From positions 1 to 8,216 of the forward strand of contig JAGLUC010000491.1 of the NCBI GenBank assembly GCA_023134955.1: a stretch of 8,216 bases of DNA, read 5' to 3'. Source of the DNA: Methylococcales bacterium (GTDB taxonomy: Bacteria; Pseudomonadota; Gammaproteobacteria; Methylococcales; Methylomonadaceae). The notes under the pieces are model-generated. The model worked only from the letters and a program-made list of their open reading frames with translations, did no database searches and had not been told where the DNA came from. Positions 7,350-8,216 of the stretch are shown piece by piece (the first letter of the stretch is position 1; each line of letters begins with the position of its first letter). The position numbers and the translations under genes were made by a program.

Positions 7350-7965
7350 CCTGCTAATTGTTGAAAGCCATAACGATAAATACTTTTTTGAAGCACTAAT
7401 TGCTCATATCAATGTCCCTATTGAAATTGACAGCCCTATCTATGCGATTGATGAATATGAGTGTTTATATGGAATCAATCAATTAGAAAAGAAATTAACA
7501 GCCCTTAAAAGCCAAGTTGCAAAAGAGGGTATTGATAAAATAGGGGTTATTTTAGATGCTGATAATGTAGGGATAAAAGCAAGAAAACAAGAAATCCGGG
7601 ACACTATTAAACTAGTTTTTGGTGATAATCCTGATACAGCATTTTCTATTTATATTTTAAATGTTGATGGAAAAGGTGAGCTAGAAACACTTCTAAAAGC
7701 TATAAAATCAGCCGAATCACCTATGGCAGACTGTTTAGATGCTTGGCAACAATGTTTAACATCAAAGGATGAAACACTTACACAAAAAGACTTTGATAAG
7801 TTTTGGATACAAATTTATCATCGCTATGATTGCTGTAGTAACCAAGAGAAAAGACAAGCAGGGTGCAAGTGCAATTTTGAAGCTTCTCTAAAAAAGAAAA
7901 TCTATAACTTCGATAAAGAAGAGCTAAATGACCTTAAACACTTCTTAAAAAATCTATCTTCTTAA
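7342..7965 (+). CDS. TOPRIM-like DUF3226-type protein, partner of the upstream ATPase
   Basis: This 207-residue soluble protein starts at GTG. Three acidic motifs fit a TOPRIM fold of the OLD/DUF3226 type. E8 follows the first strand in LLIVESHNDKYFFEAL, D72-x-D74 follows the second in GVILDADNVG, and E113/E115 lie in VDGKGELETLL. In OLD-family nucleases these residues bind the metals that drive DNA or RNA cleavage. The C-terminal third is unusual: C164-C165 and C175-x-C177 form a compact cysteine cluster that could bind metal, followed by a Lys-rich stretch and the closing helix DLKHFLKNL. The gene overlaps the ATPase gene by 8 bp, so the pair looks like an OLD nuclease split into two subunits, as in PARIS (AAA_15 ATPase plus a DUF4435 TOPRIM protein). 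DUF3226 is assigned from memory of the motif pattern. Whether it is a nuclease or a trapped effector, as in PARIS, is unknown. I see no hairpin terminator after the stop. Confidence 0.82.
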   Translation: MSNLLIVESHNDKYFFEALIAHINVPIEIDSPIYAIDEYECLYGINQLEKKLTALKSQVAKEGIDKIGVILDADNVGIKARKQEIRDTIKLVFGDNPDTAFSIYILNVDGKGELETLLKAIKSAESPMADCLDAWQQCLTSKDETLTQKDFDKFWIQIYHRYDCCSNQEKRQAGCKCNFEASLKKKIYNFDKEELNDLKHFLKNLSS

Positions 7966-8001
7966 GCAAACACCCCACTCCACCACCTAAACTTTTCTTG
8001 T

Positions 8002-8070
8002 CTAACTAGCCAACGACATATTATCCAAAGCTTGCTTAGCCAATACAGCCTCATCAGCATCTACCTTAAT
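8002..8070 (-). other. Severed 3' tail of nadA, downstream of an in-frame stop
   Basis: After the TAA at 8071-8073 the same frame continues for 22 sense codons (IKVDADEAVLAKQALDNM and four more residues) to a TAG at 8002-8004. These residues fit the conserved end of Bacillus-type NadA, where IKVP and a final helix ALLALNRML occur at this place. The tail is therefore remnant coding sequence and not intergenic DNA. CAA or CAG mutated to a stop is the simplest explanation, and a sequencing error is also possible. Confidence 0.65.
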
Positions 8071-8216
8071 TTAATTAATCACATGCCCTGCAACCAAGTT
8101 TTCTAATACCCAGGCTAAATGCTGTGGATCAGTTCTGAACATGGTTGAACACATGCTTAAGGTTGATGACATAAAATGGACATTTTTGCCCTGGTCTTTA
8201 CATTCTTCATGTAAAC
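8071..8216 (-). CDS. nadA: Quinolinate synthase, C-terminal portion (partial at window edge, early stop)
   Basis: This is the end of NadA, the [4Fe-4S] enzyme that condenses iminoaspartate with dihydroxyacetone phosphate to quinolinate in de novo NAD synthesis. The visible 47 residues include LSMCSTMFRTDPQHLAW and VLENLVAG. They resemble the C-terminus of the Bacillus-type enzyme as I remember it (CLTMNRIDLPHLLWSLEQI). The cysteine in MCSTM corresponds to the third ligand of the iron-sulphur cluster and is present. The frame meets TAA at 8071-8073 directly after HVIN, 23 codons before the natural-looking end. The protein would thus keep all cluster ligands but lose its last helix. Whether the upstream portion is intact cannot be seen. 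The gene converges on the TOPRIM-like gene. Confidence 0.75.
   Translation of the reverse strand, partial: LHEECKDQGKNVHFMSSTLSMCSTMFRTDPQHLAWVLENLVAGHVIN

Noticed and set aside
6372..7965. Calling the operon PARIS or Gabija outright
   Set aside because: The second protein looks DUF3226-like and not clearly DUF4435, the ATPase lacks a fused TOPRIM domain, and no UvrD-like helicase follows. A named system would overstate the evidence.
1..8216. CRISPR arrays, tRNA or rRNA genes, complete insertion sequences, integrase
   Set aside because: No regularly spaced repeats, RNA gene signatures or transposase/integrase motifs were seen on either strand.

Overview
The window looks like a chromosomal segment of an AT-rich proteobacterium, probably a gammaproteobacterium. 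The reasons are the ~180-kDa class of NAD-glutamate dehydrogenase, a NadA-type quinolinate synthase fragment, Shine-Dalgarno-led genes, and a palindromic sequence at the left edge that resembles the REP-like repeats found beside RAYT transposases. Genus cannot be decided from the sequence alone.

Layout, left to right. (1) Positions 1-63 hold an open frame on + that may be the tail of an upstream gene. It runs into an imperfect inverted repeat (43-110). (2) 124-1197, minus strand: an orphan PD-(D/E)xK nuclease with a type I restriction R-subunit-like N-terminal domain and no methylase or specificity partner in view. (3) 1198-1420: a 223-bp gap with a ribosome binding site and nothing else I can support. 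(4) 1421-6226, minus strand: a complete large NAD-dependent glutamate dehydrogenase (1601 residues from the start chosen here), the one clear housekeeping gene. (5) 6227-6371: a divergent control region with back-to-back candidate promoters and a 15-bp perfect palindrome over the candidate -10 of gdh. (6) 6372-7965, plus strand: a two-gene operon overlapping by 8 bp. It encodes an OLD-like ABC/AAA ATPase and a small TOPRIM-like (DUF3226-like) protein. (7) 8002-8216, minus strand: the C-terminal end of quinolinate synthase, whose frame is interrupted by a TAA 23 codons before the ancestral stop.

Functionally, a central nitrogen/energy gene is bracketed by accessory nucleic-acid-processing genes. 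The most interesting element is the ATPase/TOPRIM-like pair. It has the architecture of OLD-family nucleases split over two polypeptides, as in PARIS-type systems, and is a reasonable candidate for an anti-phage defence module. The orphan nuclease on the other side of gdh may be a second defence-related gene, but nothing in the sequence shows that the two act together. Defence function is inference from gene architecture throughout.
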